Part shown: positions 13,564 to 27,040 of the stretch, piece by piece
Layout of the letters: every line of letters begins with the position of its first letter
How positions within the stretch are numbered: position 1 is the first letter of the stretch
Assembly (NCBI GenBank): GCA_002943765.1
Contig: PQWQ01000001.1
Span: forward strand, 4,375,501 to 4,439,500
Reading direction: 5' to 3'
DNA from: Psoroptes ovis
Lineage: Eukaryota > Arthropoda > Arachnida > Sarcoptiformes > Psoroptidae
DNA: 64,000 bases
Notes under the pieces: generated by a model
Database searches by the model: none
What the model saw: only the letters and a program-made list of their open reading frames with translations
Told to the model about the DNA's origin: nothing
Program-made: the position numbers and the translations under genes

Positions 13564-14061
13564 GATCATTATTATTTGGTTGAATTATTTTGAATGTTGT
13601 AAACAAACAAACAAACAAAGATGTTACAAAGTCTTTCAAAGATGTTTTATAATTCAATGGATGTCAATGAAATCAAACAATTTTGATTCAAGAAAAATAA
13701 ATGAAAATAAATCATTGATCTTTGATTGATTGATTCAAAAGTGATCGAATTGATGAGATCAAATAAACTTTGTCAAAAGATAATTTTAAAATTTCACTTA
13801 TTGTTCTTATTGTCTTTAAATTTTGAAATGTTGCATCATTCATTGATAATTTTGATATTAATTATAAAACATAATTAAAACAATTAAAATTTGTTGTCAT
13901 TTTTCGTTGTTTTTAAACTGTTTTGGTTTGGTTTTGAGTCACCAGAAACTGTCATTCATTCAATTGCTGCATGCATACTGGTTGATAGTCGACCCTTAAA
14001 TAAAAATTTTGTTTTGAATCAGAGCCATTTTCATCATTTTTGATTTTAGGTTGGTTGGCTG

Positions 14062-14064
<3 letters not shown>

Positions 14065-14092
<28 letters not shown>
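14065..14092. repeat. (TG)n microsatellite
   Basis: About 14 uninterrupted TG dinucleotides, with a GGTT-rich 5' flank. It lies about 500 bp upstream of the BAMBI-like start codon. Confidence 0.95.
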
Positions 14093-14096
<4 letters not shown>

Positions 14097-14332
14097 CTTA
14101 AATATTTAAGATTGTGACTGTGTTGGTTGGCGGCGGTTGTGCTGGTGGCGGTGGTGGTGGTGGTGGCAGCATTTTGTAGGATGGGAATGATCGAACAATG
14201 TGATAAGATATGACATGGCCCGTCGAATTCCAATGGCAACAAACCTGCAGTGGTGAATGCGAGAGAAGCAACAGTTGGCTCTGGTGATTTTTGTAGCCGC
14301 TGGATGGCGAAAAACTTCAATTTGACCAGTGA

Positions 14333-14436
14333 GCGCCGGTTGTTTTTGATATGATAGCTAAATATAGACGTACTACTACGTCAAAATAATTTGTAATTTT
14401 ATCCCAAATTGACGTATCGATACGTCATCGGCTCTC
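14333..14436. repeat. Palindromic GACGTA-N4-TACGTC element, copy B (two palindromes)
   Basis: Two palindromes sit 28 bp apart: GACGTA-CTAC-TACGTC at 14367-14382 and GACGTA-TCGA-TACGTC at 14411-14426. They are bounded by GCGCCGG at 14333 and ATCGGCT at about 14427. This is the same organisation as copies A and C. It lies about 800 bp upstream of the BAMBI-like start. Confidence 0.75.
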
Positions 14437-16321
14437 GAAAATTAGGACGAAAAATTTCTCTTTTTCTGGTATTATTTGATTGACCTATCCTCCAACATAG
14501 TCTATGGTTAGTAATCATCATTTCATTCATTCATACTAATGGCTAATAGTATGCTTTGATTGCTGTTTGGTGATAAGTATAACACAAAAACATTATCTTC
14601 GAATCTGACCTTGAGCCTAATAGCTTTTTAGTTATTTTCGACCAAAGCCTAATGCATACTCATTGCCTACCGATTGCTGAGATTGTCCATTGACTAATTC
14701 AATGGTCCAGAGGACAAAATAGAAGGAAAAAATGTAAATGATTATATGGTTTGTATGTATGCCTCAATATGTTGATTGATATGACTCATAAGTGGCAGGA
14801 AAAATGTAAAGGATTATTTATTTAAATTCATTTATTTATTTATTGTTTTTACCCAGAAGCAATAAATATCATCATAATCATCAAAGAAGAATCAATCAAT
14901 GAATGAATGAAAAGTAATAATAATAATCGTCACTGTCTGTCGCCGATAAGCAATGAAGAATTGTCGTCGTGGTCGTCATCGTCGTCGTCGTCGTTGTCTT
15001 TGTAGTCTAAGTCGACTCGAACAACCATTATAACAACGAAACTTCGTCGATAAATGAATTAATGAATCAATGAAAAAACAAATAAATGAATGAATAGTTA
15101 AATAAATAAATGATTGAACGAATGATCATTCAACAACATACATGCAACAGATAATGGTCATTTCATTATGGTAATTTCATGATAATCATAATAAATAATC
15201 AATAAATATGAATGGAAAATAAATAAAAAAAAATTCATAATTAATGCCCCCATCTCAATCCTAATGATCATCATCGAAATATTCGAAGGGTTATAATCAT
15301 TGGAACCACAAACCTCGAACGAAAACCTCAATTACACGAATCGAGACCTCAAAACATTCGATTGTAACAATGATTCATCCAATCCAACATCGAATGAAAT
15401 GATTGATCAATGATCAATGATTTCTATGGCATGCATATAATCATCCATAATCATTATCATCAATATTTTAACCACCCTTTTTTAGTAATCGACTATTACT
15501 AAAACCAATTTGTCGCCAAATGTTTATGCCGTCTATAGTTCGATATCGTCGATATCAATGTCGGTGTTGTTGTCATTGCTGCTGCTGTTGTGGCTGTCGC
15601 TGTCAATCATCGTCGTTGTCGCCAAATATTTTCATTATGAAAATATTTTTGCCGACAAAACACACATAAATCAATTGAATGGAATGAAAAAATATAGAAA
15701 AAATTATCATCATTCGATACACAGATATGACTGAATGACACACATATACTTTTCAAAAATATGGTTGAAAAGATAAATAAACAAACAAAACAGTATACTG
15801 TACAATACAAGAAACCAAATACATTCAATAATATCTCATATATCATCAAAGTGTGTGTGTTTGATCACATAAATGTGATTAGATTCATTATTAGATTTAT
15901 TATTTTGGTTGTTATTATTGATTGATCATACCCAAATGTATTATTTTTGGTCGTCGGTTAGTTTGCTGCTCAAACGTTTTTAAAACGTTTATTTGCGTAG
16001 ATTATTTCGATTTATGGCGTTTATCAAATCAATCTAATCATCATCAATCTAAAATAAATATTTCACAAATTTGTCATCAAAAGAAAAATTTGGATTTTTT
16101 CTTCTCTTTAATCCAAAATCCAAAAAATAAACATTTTTTAAAAATGTAAAATATTGTAGGATGATCATTATCGATTGAAGGTCACATCCTTATAATTTTG
16201 AATATAAAATAAATGGATTTTGAATATAAAAACAGATCAATATTAAACGGGAAATATTTAAAATATCTTTGAAATTATTTCGTAACAAAGAATTTGAGGA
16301 ATTTATGGAAAAAAAATTCAA

Positions 16322-18552
16322 TTATACATCACTTGTTGTGTTACCACTATGTATTTCTGGTTCATAATACATCAATACAAATACAACCCATACATGTAAT
16401 ATGACAATATATACAAGGAATGCTGCACGTGCTGAAGGATATAGTCGAAGAAAATTGCCTAAACGAATACTAAGGAAATAGAAATTGATTTGAGATGAAA
16501 TGGATTCGGGTGAAAAAAACCAAAAATAATACAAGACTTCATATACCTAAAAGTATCGATTGCTGTATATGCACGTTTAACTTTACGTGTTACTTGTCCA
16601 TCATTTGGATCATCTTCGATTAATGATTGATATTGACTATTATCACTTGAACCATTTAAACGATGTTTAATCAGATTGGTGAATGTAGGTGAATGATATA
16701 TTCCTATTGCAACTAAACAACAAAATAACATAATCATTAATATTATTGAAATCTTTGAAAATTTAAGTTAATTTACCATCATTATTCAATTGATTATTAT
16801 TCGATATCAATTCCTGTAATCTTTTCTCACTTTTTTCTAGCTGGAATTTCAATGAATGATTCATCGATGACAGTTTTTCAATTGTAGATTGCTTTGATAA
16901 TAAATTATCTGTTAATGACTTTAATTTTTCACTTAGATTTTCATCACTATTGTTGCTACTAGTATTGTTGATCATTAATTCATCATCATTTGATTGATGC
17001 TGCTGCATTTGATTATGTTGTTTCATAATTAATTGTTTACGTAATTTATCAATTTCTTCATCACGTTCATTTAAACGTTTGGTTAGGGTTAATTTCAGCT
17101 GTTCATAATTATTTTGATATGTACGCTGTTCGATCAGTAATTTTTCAATATCATTTTTCATTTTCATTTCATTAGCCATTTGATTTTGTAATTTTTCATT
17201 CAAAGCCATTAATTCTGATTTTTGTTTCGGTATTAATTCATTTTCATATTTTTCCAATTGTAAATTCATTGCTTCATAACGGGATTGTAACTCATTTAAA
17301 TCATTTATTAATGTGCTATTCTGTTCTTGTAGTATTTTGATTTGTAATTGTTCATTTTCATTATTTTCAAAGGTAGAATGGTCAGATGATGATTGTATCG
17401 AGTCATCTTTACTATCTTGGATTGATTTCAAATTTTTCAATTTAAATTGTTCATATTCTTGTTCAATTGTTTCATATTTACGTTGTAAATTGCTATTTAT
17501 TAATTGTAATTCATTCAATTCATTTATTTTATCATTTAATTTTTGCCGATAACTATCCATTTCATTCAATAGCGAACGTTGATTATCTTCTAAACGTATT
17601 AATTGTTGATTACAATTATCTTTTATTCTTTTCGATTCAAATTTCTCCATTTCCAATGCTTGTCGAAGGGTATTCAGCTCTTTTTGTAGATTTACGACCA
17701 TTTCATTGTCATTTGATTGATTTTTCAATTGTTCTTGCAGCTCATTATATGATTTTTGTAATTCTTTAAATTTTTCATCTTTCTCTTGCGATTCTTGCAT
17801 CATTTGTTCCATTTGAATTTGCATGGCAAGTATTTTTGATTCTTTGACATTTAATGATTCTTTTAAATCAATTTCTTTTGATTGCAGCTCTTTGATCAGT
17901 TTTTCATTTGATAAATTTTGATTATATAAATTTTGGGATTTTAATTTCAATTTTTTACATTCACTTGTTAATTCTAATATTTTACGATTTAATTGTTCCA
18001 ATTCTTTGAGATCACGTTTTGCTTGTTTTAATTTATTATTATTATTATTTGATGATGATGATGATTGATTTGAATTGGAATCATTCATCGATTGCCATTC
18101 TTCTTCAGGTATATCATCATTCAGATAATCCATCAGTCGATCATTATTTTCATTATTATTTTGGCTATCATTTAATTTTGATGATGAACCATTCGAATCA
18201 TAGCTTGATGTGCGCTGATGTCCATAATAATCTTTGCGATTCATACCATTTCCATTATCGGATAATAATGAATTTGTGCTTGTGCTTGTACGTAAACTCA
18301 TTACTTCTGGTCTATCATAAATGGATCATCATTATTCAATGTAAATACAATGAAACAATCAAAAACTCACGTATCAATATATTCGGCATCCAATATATTT
18401 TGATCATCTTTTTGGCCATTATTATTCAATGATTGTTTTCGTATGCTTGTTTTAATTGAAGAATTGACATTTGTCAAAGCATTTGCTGTCGATTTATCTA
18501 CGGCGTTTAAGAAATTTTCTGCTTTACCAGCAATATCAGTCAACCAAGACAT
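16322..18552 (-). CDS. GOLGA5: Golgin-84 (GOLGA5) Golgi tether
   Basis: Tail-anchored coiled-coil protein of the cis-Golgi. Golgin-84 binds Rab1, captures COPI vesicles and maintains ribbon or stack structure (family knowledge). Four exons on the minus strand: 18552-18371, 18311-16777, 16712-16547 and 16469-16322, with phases consistent, giving 676 residues. The N-terminus MSWLTDIAGKAENFLN is the characteristic golgin-84 start, so the ATG at 18552 is preferred over the in-frame ATG 33 bp upstream. Residues of about 130-570 form a long Glu/Lys/Gln/Leu coiled coil ending in LSSMNHSLKFQLE. The last exon begins SIRLGNFLRLYP and carries the C-terminal membrane anchor and a short luminal tail, closely following the vertebrate protein. 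It is divergent from importin-9. Confidence 0.95.
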
Positions 18553-18774
18553 ATTTTTATTTTCTTTTGAAGATTGAAATTTCAAAATGAATCAAATTTA
18601 AATGGAAAAGAAAATGTAAACAACAATAATAAACAACGCAATCAAAATACTATTAGATTTCATTTATGAATGTTACTCTCACCGATCCATGTGTTTGAGT
18701 TTTTAAATTTTTTCTTTCAAGCAAAAACGTGGTTCATTTTAATTTAGTTATCGAAATTACTTCATCATTTAAAA
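18553..18774. promoter_or_regulatory. Divergent promoter region, golgin-84 / importin-9
   Basis: 222 bp between opposing start codons. No TATA box or initiator was identified with confidence. The short span suggests a bidirectional promoter. Confidence 0.4.
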
Positions 18775-21700
18775 ATGGCTTTCAATGGTTCATCTAATCT
18801 GAAAGATATTATTTGTAATAATTTGAATCAAACACTATCGATCGATAAAAATGTGCGTGAAAATGGTGAACAACAATTGGCCATGTTGGAAACCAATGAA
18901 GGTTTGATTTTTTTTTTCATTTTAAATTTCGAAATTTGATTTTGATCCATTTCTCCTTGATTAAAAGATTATGGTCTTCATTTGATGGAAATTGCATTAA
19001 GTGAAAATTTAAATTTTTCTATGCGTCATTTATCATCAATCATATTGAATCGTTATATTATGAAACATTGGTGTTCGACATCGGATAAATTTGTTCAACC
19101 AGAAGTTACCGAACCAGTTAAACAATTATTACGTGATTATTTATTGAAATCATTGGCAATAGCTGATAATAATAGCAATGAAAATATATCAACAGATTTA
19201 CGAAAATTGTTGAGTTCATTTGCGCATTCAATTAGTTCGATTGCACAATATGATTGGCCACAACATTGGCCGCAATTGTTTCCAATGTTAAATCAATATC
19301 TTAGTTCTGGTTCACAAACAGCGATCTATAGTTCATTGAAAGTTTTTGAAGAAATATCACATGAAATAACTGATACACAAATACCTGATGTTGTGCCAAT
19401 ATTTATGCCACAATTAATCTACATATTTACATCGAGAAAATTTCCAAAACAAACCAGCATCAAAGCAGTAAAAATATTCGGTGTCATATCTGAAACAATC
19501 ATGTTGATGAATGAATTGGACAGAATTGCTGTCAAACAATATTTAACTGAATATATAACATTATTTACTGAATATGCTATCGATATATTATCATCAGGTG
19601 ATTTGAATAATGTCATCGATATTAGTATGAAAAAAGAAATCATAACTATATTGACAAAATTGCTACGTTATTGTCGTAAACATATGAAAAAATATGTACA
19701 AAAAATTTTAGGATTAATATGGCAGCATTTAACAACATCGGCACAAATTTATATTAAATTCAAAGTTAATTCAAATGAAAATGATGGCGCTGATCCATTG
19801 AATGATACATCATTTGAAGAATCATTTGATAATGATGGTGAAACAATCGGTTTCGAAAGCCTGATCTACGTGATTATTGATTTTGTTGATTCAATATTTG
19901 AATTTAAAAATTATCGTTTGTTAATCAAACCTGTGTTATCGGATTTATTATATTATCTACTGTGTTTTGTTCAAATGACTGATGAACAAATTGAAAAATG
20001 GCAAGCAGATTTTGATTTGTTCATTGAAGAAGATGATGCCGATACGGCAGCATTTTCCATACGTATTGCCGCTCAGGATTTGATTATGAATTTAGCACGA
20101 GAAATGACGACTATCGATGAAAAACATTGTAAAAAAGATGATGAATTATTCAAAATAGCATTTTTACAAGCAATACAAAGACATTTTAGTGAAGCATCTG
20201 AATCGGAAAAACAACAGAAACAGCAGCAACAAACACAATCCTGGTGGAAAATAATCGAATCATGTTTATATGTGATGGGTATATTATCATCAACCATAAT
20301 TTACACGATCAAAAGTGGTAAAAATACATCGAATGAATATCAATTAATATTGGATAATGTATTAACAAATTTAAATATGACCATACCTTTTATCGCTGGT
20401 CGATCATTATGGACAGCTAGTCGTTTTTCACAAATAATGAATGATCAATCATTGGATAATTTTCTACGAATCACATCGACATTATTAAATACGGTTGAAG
20501 CGCCAATATTACGTGTGTATGCATTACGAGCAACATATTATTTTTTCGAAAATGTTCAAATGAATCAACGTGTAGCAATAATCAAACCACATCTTGCACA
20601 ATTTCTGCGTGGTCTAATATCAGTCGGAATGAATTCCAATAGTGATACATTATATCTTGTGCTACAAATTATTGATTTATTATTAGAATTAGATATTGAA
20701 TTCACTGCCAATGTATCGGATTCAATTTGTTCATTATCATTAACATCATTTTTACGTTATCCAGAAGATGCATTAATATTCGATGTGCTTTTATCGATAT
20801 TTGATCGTTTATTATCAATTGACCAATGTTTTGATCAAATACAAAAACGTTTGTTGCCAATAATTGTGGCTATATTGAATTCAAATCCAAATGATCCGAA
20901 TATAAATGAAATATTATCAAATAACAAAATATCACAACAAAACATGTTATTATTGCAACCACAAATGATCGATTTATTGACGAAAATTTTGAATCGTTCT
21001 AAATTATTCGATGATTGTGTCATACATAAAGCATATCCATCATTGATTAATTGTATGAATAAAGCATTGAGTGAAAATTCGGCAATTTTTCAAAATGGTA
21101 CTGAATGCTTGTGTGTTTTCTTGAAGAAAGGTTCCGATTCACTAGTACATTATGTTGATCCAGAAACTAGTCAAAATGGGATTATAGTTGCAATAAATGT
21201 GAGTAAATTTAGTATAAATCAAATTATTATTTTTGATTGTGAATTATTGTATTTGTTTGATTAGGTTTGTATTAATTTATTGAATCCAAATATATCGGAT
21301 TCGTCGGCAGCATTCATCGGTCGTATCATAGTTATATTGATAATGAAATCAAATCAAATAATTGGACATGAAAACATTCAACACTTACTGCGTTCAACAT
21401 TAGTTCGGCTTAATACCAGTAAAGAATTGCCAATAATGCAAAGTTTAATATTAGTATTTGCACATTTATTATATACAGATTTATCGACAATATTAGTGTT
21501 TTTAAATTCATTACCAGCACCGGATGGTACAAAATCGGCATTAGAATTTGTTATGGATAAATGGTTAGGTATACAACGATATTTTTATGGCTATGAAAAC
21601 AAAGCATCAACAGTGGCATTATGTCGATTATTTCAACATGCATTACAACAGCAACAATCTTCGAATAATGACAATCAAAACAATACGAATAATAATCAAA

Positions 21701-22281
21701 ATCAAGATTTGTCATCAATAAATTTAAATCAAATACTTGTACAATGTGATGATGAGTTTGATAGTTCGAATGACAATACATCAAGAACACGTTCACAAAC
21801 ATTCAATAAAACGAATAAAAATGAGAAAAAACGTCAAGTGCCATGTACGTTGAAAATATTGAAATTATTAATCAATGAATTGAATCATATAATGGAATAT
21901 AAAGCTGAACAAAAAGATGGCGATGATTCCGATAATTCTGATGATGATTATGAAGATTATGATGATTCGGACGATGATGATGATAATAACAATGCTCGCA
22001 ATCATCGAATAGATGCAGATTCATCGATGAAAAACATGACAAATAAACAAGGACAACAAGTCATTGATTTGACAGATTTATTATTATCAGATGATGGTCG
22101 ACCTTTGGATGATAATAATGGTGATGATGATGACGATGAAATTCTTAGCGAAGAAATTGGCAGCATTGATTTGGAAAATGTTTTACGAACATTTTTAAAA
22201 GAATTTCGTCAATTACAAATTGCTAAAGATTTTCTTATACACTTGACACCGATTGAATTACAATTATTGGAAAGACTTTAA
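18775..22281 (+). CDS. IPO9: Importin-9 nuclear import receptor
   Basis: HEAT-repeat karyopherin-beta that carries core histones, ribosomal proteins and actin into the nucleus in a Ran-GTP cycle (family knowledge). Exons 18775-18901, 18968-21198 and 21265-22281, with introns of 66 bp each; 1124 residues against about 1040 in vertebrates. The N-terminal importin-beta domain is followed by family phrases such as YDWPQHWPQLFP, HEITDTQIPDVVP, IRIAAQDL and ALEFVMDKW. A loop of Asp/Asn/Glu-rich sequence lies near the C-terminus, as in the acidic loop of human IPO9, and explains the extra length. The small first exon has its ATG at 18775 and joins in phase 1. The stop is only 20 bp from the stop of the opposing RFX gene, so the two transcripts almost certainly overlap. 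Confidence 0.95.
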
Positions 22282-22301
22282 TTACAGACGTGATGTTAAA
22301 T

Positions 22302-24153
22302 TCAGCATAAAAAATTTTGAATCATATTCATCGATAAACTAACGAATAATAAATAATCATTGATTATCATTAATAGCAAATATGATTGTGATTCTAATTG
22401 TTTCATATAAATTTGATTCGTTATTTCAATGTCGATTTCATCATTGATTTCATAATGATAAATATCTAAACGAATGATTTCAGTAAACAGATGATTGAAT
22501 AGTATTGACAATAATTTATAAAATTCATGTTTTCGTTTTTCCTCATTTGAGTCACAAGTTCGATGATGATATTGAAAACATTTACATTCAATTCGAATAA
22601 TCCATTCATCTAAATTTTCAATCAAATTTGATAATCGTAATTGATGACTATCAATGTTACAACTTTGTTGTATTAAAAAATTAAAAAATTCATCGATCAA
22701 TAATTGAAACATTATCATTGATTGATCATTGTCATCAGCATCACTCAAATATTTGACATTTAAATCAAATTCATCAATGTCCATAATTTTTTCTGCCAAA
22801 TAATCAAAAGCATCGTAAAGAGAATTTAAATCTATTTTCTAGGAAAATATGCATCAAATTACATATCAATCAATTTAAGTGATCAAAATTTGCAAACATA
22901 CCTTCAAGGTTTGAATAAAATTTACCATAAAATCAATTCTAAAATGCCATCTTAATGATTCTTTCAATTTGATTGCGAATAGATTTTGACAATTCATTGA
23001 ATTTTTTGACAAAACCAATTTCCATTTATTTTGATTATCATATTCAAATAATTTTTTGAACCAAACATAAATCAAATAACTGATTGTATTAATGTAGACG
23101 AGTTTTTGATCATTTGATTCCAGTGTTATGTATGTCATACATAATAATATGTACCAGCATGTATCAAATTTCATCATTGATTTAACGAATATAATTATAT
23201 TCGAAGGTAATTGTTGCCAAAAATGTATGAGATAATGTCTCATCTATTCATCAGTGAATAGAAAATTATAATTTTTAAAATTTAAAGAATCAAAAGTTTA
23301 AAAATTGAAATTACTTGAGTATAATTTTCATGCATAGCAGCAGTCAATAAACATTTACAATGTGTACGATATAAATTGTTGAAAATATATTCATTATTCT
23401 ATTAAAATGTTTAAAATGATCAATTTTTAAATTGATTGAAATAATATATAATTTGAAACTCACATTAAAAAGTTGGTCACCATTCATGTCATAATTGATA
23501 GGTGAGCGCAAAGTCAACAGAATTGATTTCAATATAAAATTAAGATAGCAATCATTTGTCAGTTGATATTTGTTCGATGAATAATTATTGTTTATCAATG
23601 ATGATGACGATGATGATGATGATAATAGATTATTTAGATTCGATCTGAGTATCCTCTGATCATTAACATTATCATTATTATTACTTAATAATAATATTAT
23701 CAATCGTTTTGATGGTATCCATTTCATTTGATTATCTTCAAGGTGTTGATAATTAGTGATTGAATAATTATTTGGATGTTCCAAGGGGATTTTTTCTTTG
23801 AAATTTATATTATAATACTTTGATCCAATTTATGAAAATGAAAGACGCCTTGAAATTATTTATCTGAAATCATTTATGTTAAATCTTACATGATATTTGC
23901 TATGTCCACGTGCACCTAAACGTTTAGATTTGATATTCGGAAATTGATGACGAATCAATTTGCCAAATGTTGCTCTACAAACAGGTTCGAAGCCGTTTTG
24001 TTGACAAAATTCTAAATACAATTCATAAATCGATAAACGTGATATTGAAATACCATTTTGATGCTCAAATGTATCGTTTAGCCATTCAAGTGTTAATAAT
24101 TTTTGTTCATTATGTTCATTGATGATCGATTTATCATATCGTTTGAATTTCAT
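22302..24153 (-). CDS. RFX-family winged-helix transcription factor
   Basis: Sequence-specific factor binding X-box motifs; RFX proteins drive ciliary or endocrine gene programs (family knowledge). Five exons on the minus strand: 24153-23890, 23817-23464, 23398-23315, 23243-22902 and 22838-22302, all joined in phase 0, giving 526 residues. The RFX DNA-binding domain spans about residues 18-95, from LTLEWLNDTFE through RLGARGHSKYHYY across the first splice. Downstream, NNLYRTHCKCLL and YLIHFWQQLP match the region after the DNA-binding domain in RFX4/RFX6, so that branch is most likely; I do not assign a paralogue. The remaining C-terminal half is rapidly diverged, and there is no long N-terminal activation domain. 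The start at 24153 is the first ATG of the exon; an upstream non-coding exon cannot be excluded. Confidence 0.88.
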
Positions 24154-24481
24154 ATTGCAATGAAATCAATGAAAATGCGAGAAATGAAAAAAAATTCGAC
24201 CAAACCAATTAATAGAAAAAATAAATGAGGATCAATTAAAATAATCCATAACCTCAAAAAGCTTAATAAATCAATCAGGAGCAGATAATCTTTATGCTTT
24301 GGGATTAATACAGGATTTTTGTGTGATAAATCAAATAATAAATTAGGAAAGATGTATGCATTGGATCTACATTCTTTTTATTTCAAACTAATTTTCATCA
24401 GAATATTTTTAAATGCCAAATACAAATGAAATTTGATTTATCATGCAATGAGTAATATGTTGAAACATAGAATTTATATTA
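24154..24481 (-). other. Short intergenic spacer, RFX 5' / Syncrip-like 3'
   Basis: 328 bp between two minus-strand genes. It must hold the 3' UTR of the Syncrip-like gene and the promoter and 5' UTR of the RFX gene. Nothing else was recognised. Confidence 0.5.
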
Positions 24482-27040
24482 TCATTTATCAGATTCAATT
24501 ATATTCATTGCCGTAGATTTTTCATCTGTATTCAAATCATTGCTATCATTATTATTATGATTTGAATAATAATCATCAATTATTGTTGAATATGAATTAT
24601 TATGATCATAATGATATTGATAATATTGATTGACTATTTCATCATTATTGTTATTATTATTATTACACCAAATACAATTATCATAATATTGTTTATTTGA
24701 TTGATTTACATAATTAATATCATATGATGATGATGATTGATCATTTTTAAATTCATTCGAATTTGTAATCAATTGTTCGTTTGATGAATCATTATCATTG
24801 TTATTCGATGATGTTAATGTAACACGTGCAACTGCTGATCTTGATAATGTTGCTGGTTGTTGTTGTTGCTGCTGAAGATTCGGTTGATGAGTCGTCGAAT
24901 AACAACCATATAATAAACTGTTTGGCATACAATTCGGTAAATGATGATGGTGATGATGATGTAAATGATGATTTGTTGTTGATGATGATAAAGTTGTTGC
25001 TGCTGTCGGCGCTGATTTGTTAGTGATTGCCGACAGCGTTTGTAATGGAAGAATGGATGCAGAATCACTGATGTTTGTATTGGTATCAACAATAATTGAA
25101 GGCAATGTTGTTGTCAAACATGTGTTCAATAAAATAGGATTAATCGTTGGATAATTGTGCAAATTATTAGTTGATACTGGTTGATAACCATTGATTGGCT
25201 GTATAAATGTCATTGCTTGTAATCGTTGATTACTGAGATAATGTTGTTGATGATTATTATCGATATTGAATGGTTGCGGTTGATTGCAATCATTGTTTTT
25301 ACGATTGTATCGATTGTTAATCATCATCATATTCATCATTAATCGTTTTTCACGCTGTCTTAATATTTCTTCCTTACGTTTTTTATCAGTCGGTGGTTTA
25401 GCCAGCGATATTTCCAATGGTAGACCATCCGGTATGATGATTTTACCATTCATTTGTTTCATAGCTTCTAGTGCACAATGACGATTTTCGAAATGAACAA
25501 ATGCATAATCTTTAATTTTTTTCACCCGTTCTAATCGGCCAAATTTTTCAAAAATTTTCCAAATGGCATAATTAGTCATGTCCAATGTCAGATTTTTAAC
25601 ATATAAAACTTTAACTTTGGACATTATTTCATCATTCGGCTCATCCAATGGCTCAGCCCAATCGATCCATATATCAGAATTCCATATTTTGACATTGTTC
25701 GATTGCAATTTACGTTTAGCTTGCGATGCATGTTTATGTGTTTCATATTCCAGAAAACAAAAACCTCGATTGCGTTTGCGATCGTTCGGTAATTGATACA
25801 GGAATACATCTGTCAAGCCAGCTAGTTTTGATGATTTAAAATTTTTATTAAAATTGAACTAAACTAAATGATCACTAAATTACCAGTCAATTTTTGAAAT
25901 TCATATCGAATATCATCTTTGGTCATTTCTTTGCAAATATTTCCAATAAACAAACGAACATTTGGCACCGACATTTTCACTTTTAATTGTGTACCATAGG
26001 GTTGAAGCTCATATTTATCTAACTATTTCGAAACGAAAGAACTTTTATTATATTAAACATGGATCTTTTTGAAAATTAAAAACCTTTTTAACAGCATTTA
26101 TTGCATGTTTCGAATAATTATAAGTAATAAATGCATAGCCTCTTGATTGACCAGTCAATGGATCGATCATCAAACGAAGACTATAAATTGGACCAATTTG
26201 TTCGAATAATGGTATTAATTCATCTTCGAACATATCTTTCGGTATTTTTCCAACAAAAATTTCCGTATTATGCTCAGGTAATTTATTATTATGACCATCA
26301 TTATGGTGTTTATAATATTTTCGTTGTCCATTCGATAATTCAAGAATTCCATCTATTAGATTTGTCAAAAATGAAATTTAAATTCACTTATTCAGGGCGA
26401 AAATTTTACCATTTTTATCCAAAATTTCTAGCAATTTATATATGTTAGGGCCAGGATAATGTTGCAGGGCATTTGATGTCATAAAATTTATTATACGATT
26501 ATTATTTCGATTAATATATGGAAGATTTTCATTTGAAAGCTGCTGCTGCTGTGATTTTTCCCATTTATTTAACCAATGAGATAATTTCTTACAATCATCT
26601 TTGCCATCATGTTGAACATTTTGACAATTATTCATATGTTTTTCAATAAATTCAATGAAATCATTTAAACGATTATTGCTAGTGTTCAAAATTTCAAACA
26701 ATTTTTTTTCATTACTATTTTTTACAATTGATTCATCATCAATTAATTGAAATTTTTCAACAATTTTTTTGATTTGTTTTTGAATATTTGTCTGTTGTTT
26801 GCTCGATACATCTTGATTTGTCATCACTGATTTCATATCTGAATTTAATCGTATAATCATTGATGATTTTGATTTCGTTGAACTAACCAATGATTGAACT
26901 GATGATTGATGATTTTTATTTCTACTTTTACCATTATAAGTAGTCATAGTTGAAGTTGCCATCGATGATGATGATGATGATTTTATTACCATTTTTTTTA
27001 TTGATTGTATCGATGTCGATACTGATGAGGATGTGGACAT
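24482..27040 (-). CDS. SYNCRIP: hnRNP Q/R (Syncrip)-like RNA-binding protein with three RRMs
   Basis: Cytoplasmic/nuclear mRNA-binding protein of the hnRNP Q/R-ACF group, which regulates mRNA stability, transport and translation (family knowledge). Exons on the minus strand: 27040-26410, 26352-26084, 26022-25884 and 25821-24482; 792 residues if translation begins at ATG 27040. An N-terminal helical domain ends in SNGQRKYY. It is followed by RRM1 (EIFVGKIPKDMFEDELIPLF, RGYAFITY), RRM2 (NVRLFIGNI, NRGFCFLEYE) and RRM3 (VKVLYVKNL, KDYAFVHF), then AKPPTDKKRKEE as in hnRNP Q/R. In place of the vertebrate RGG tail there is a long His/Gln/Asn/Ser-rich C-terminus. The sequence just 5' of the first coding exon ends in TTGCCAG, which looks like a splice acceptor, so an upstream exon is likely. 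An ACF/RBM46-like identity is the main alternative. Confidence 0.85.

Larger units (their letters stand above)
13564..16321. other. Intergenic region upstream of the BAMBI-like gene
   Basis: About 2.8 kb between the BAMBI-like start and the golgin-84 stop, both on the minus strand. It holds the (TG)n microsatellite at 14065-14092, a G-rich patch with GGT repeats around 14130-14165, palindrome copy B at 14333-14436, a CGT-rich trinucleotide patch around 14960-15000 and TTG/CTG-rich sequence around 15540-15620. No convincing gene was found. Confidence 0.6.

Noticed and set aside
14093..14320. 75-codon minus-strand open frame beside the (TG)n repeat
   Set aside because: Composition is driven by GGT repeats (poly-Thr/Ala); no homology recognised.
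15510..15849. Overlapping short open frames on both strands near 15.5-15.85 kb
   Set aside because: They arise from CTG/TTG-type simple repeats; hydrophobic by composition only.
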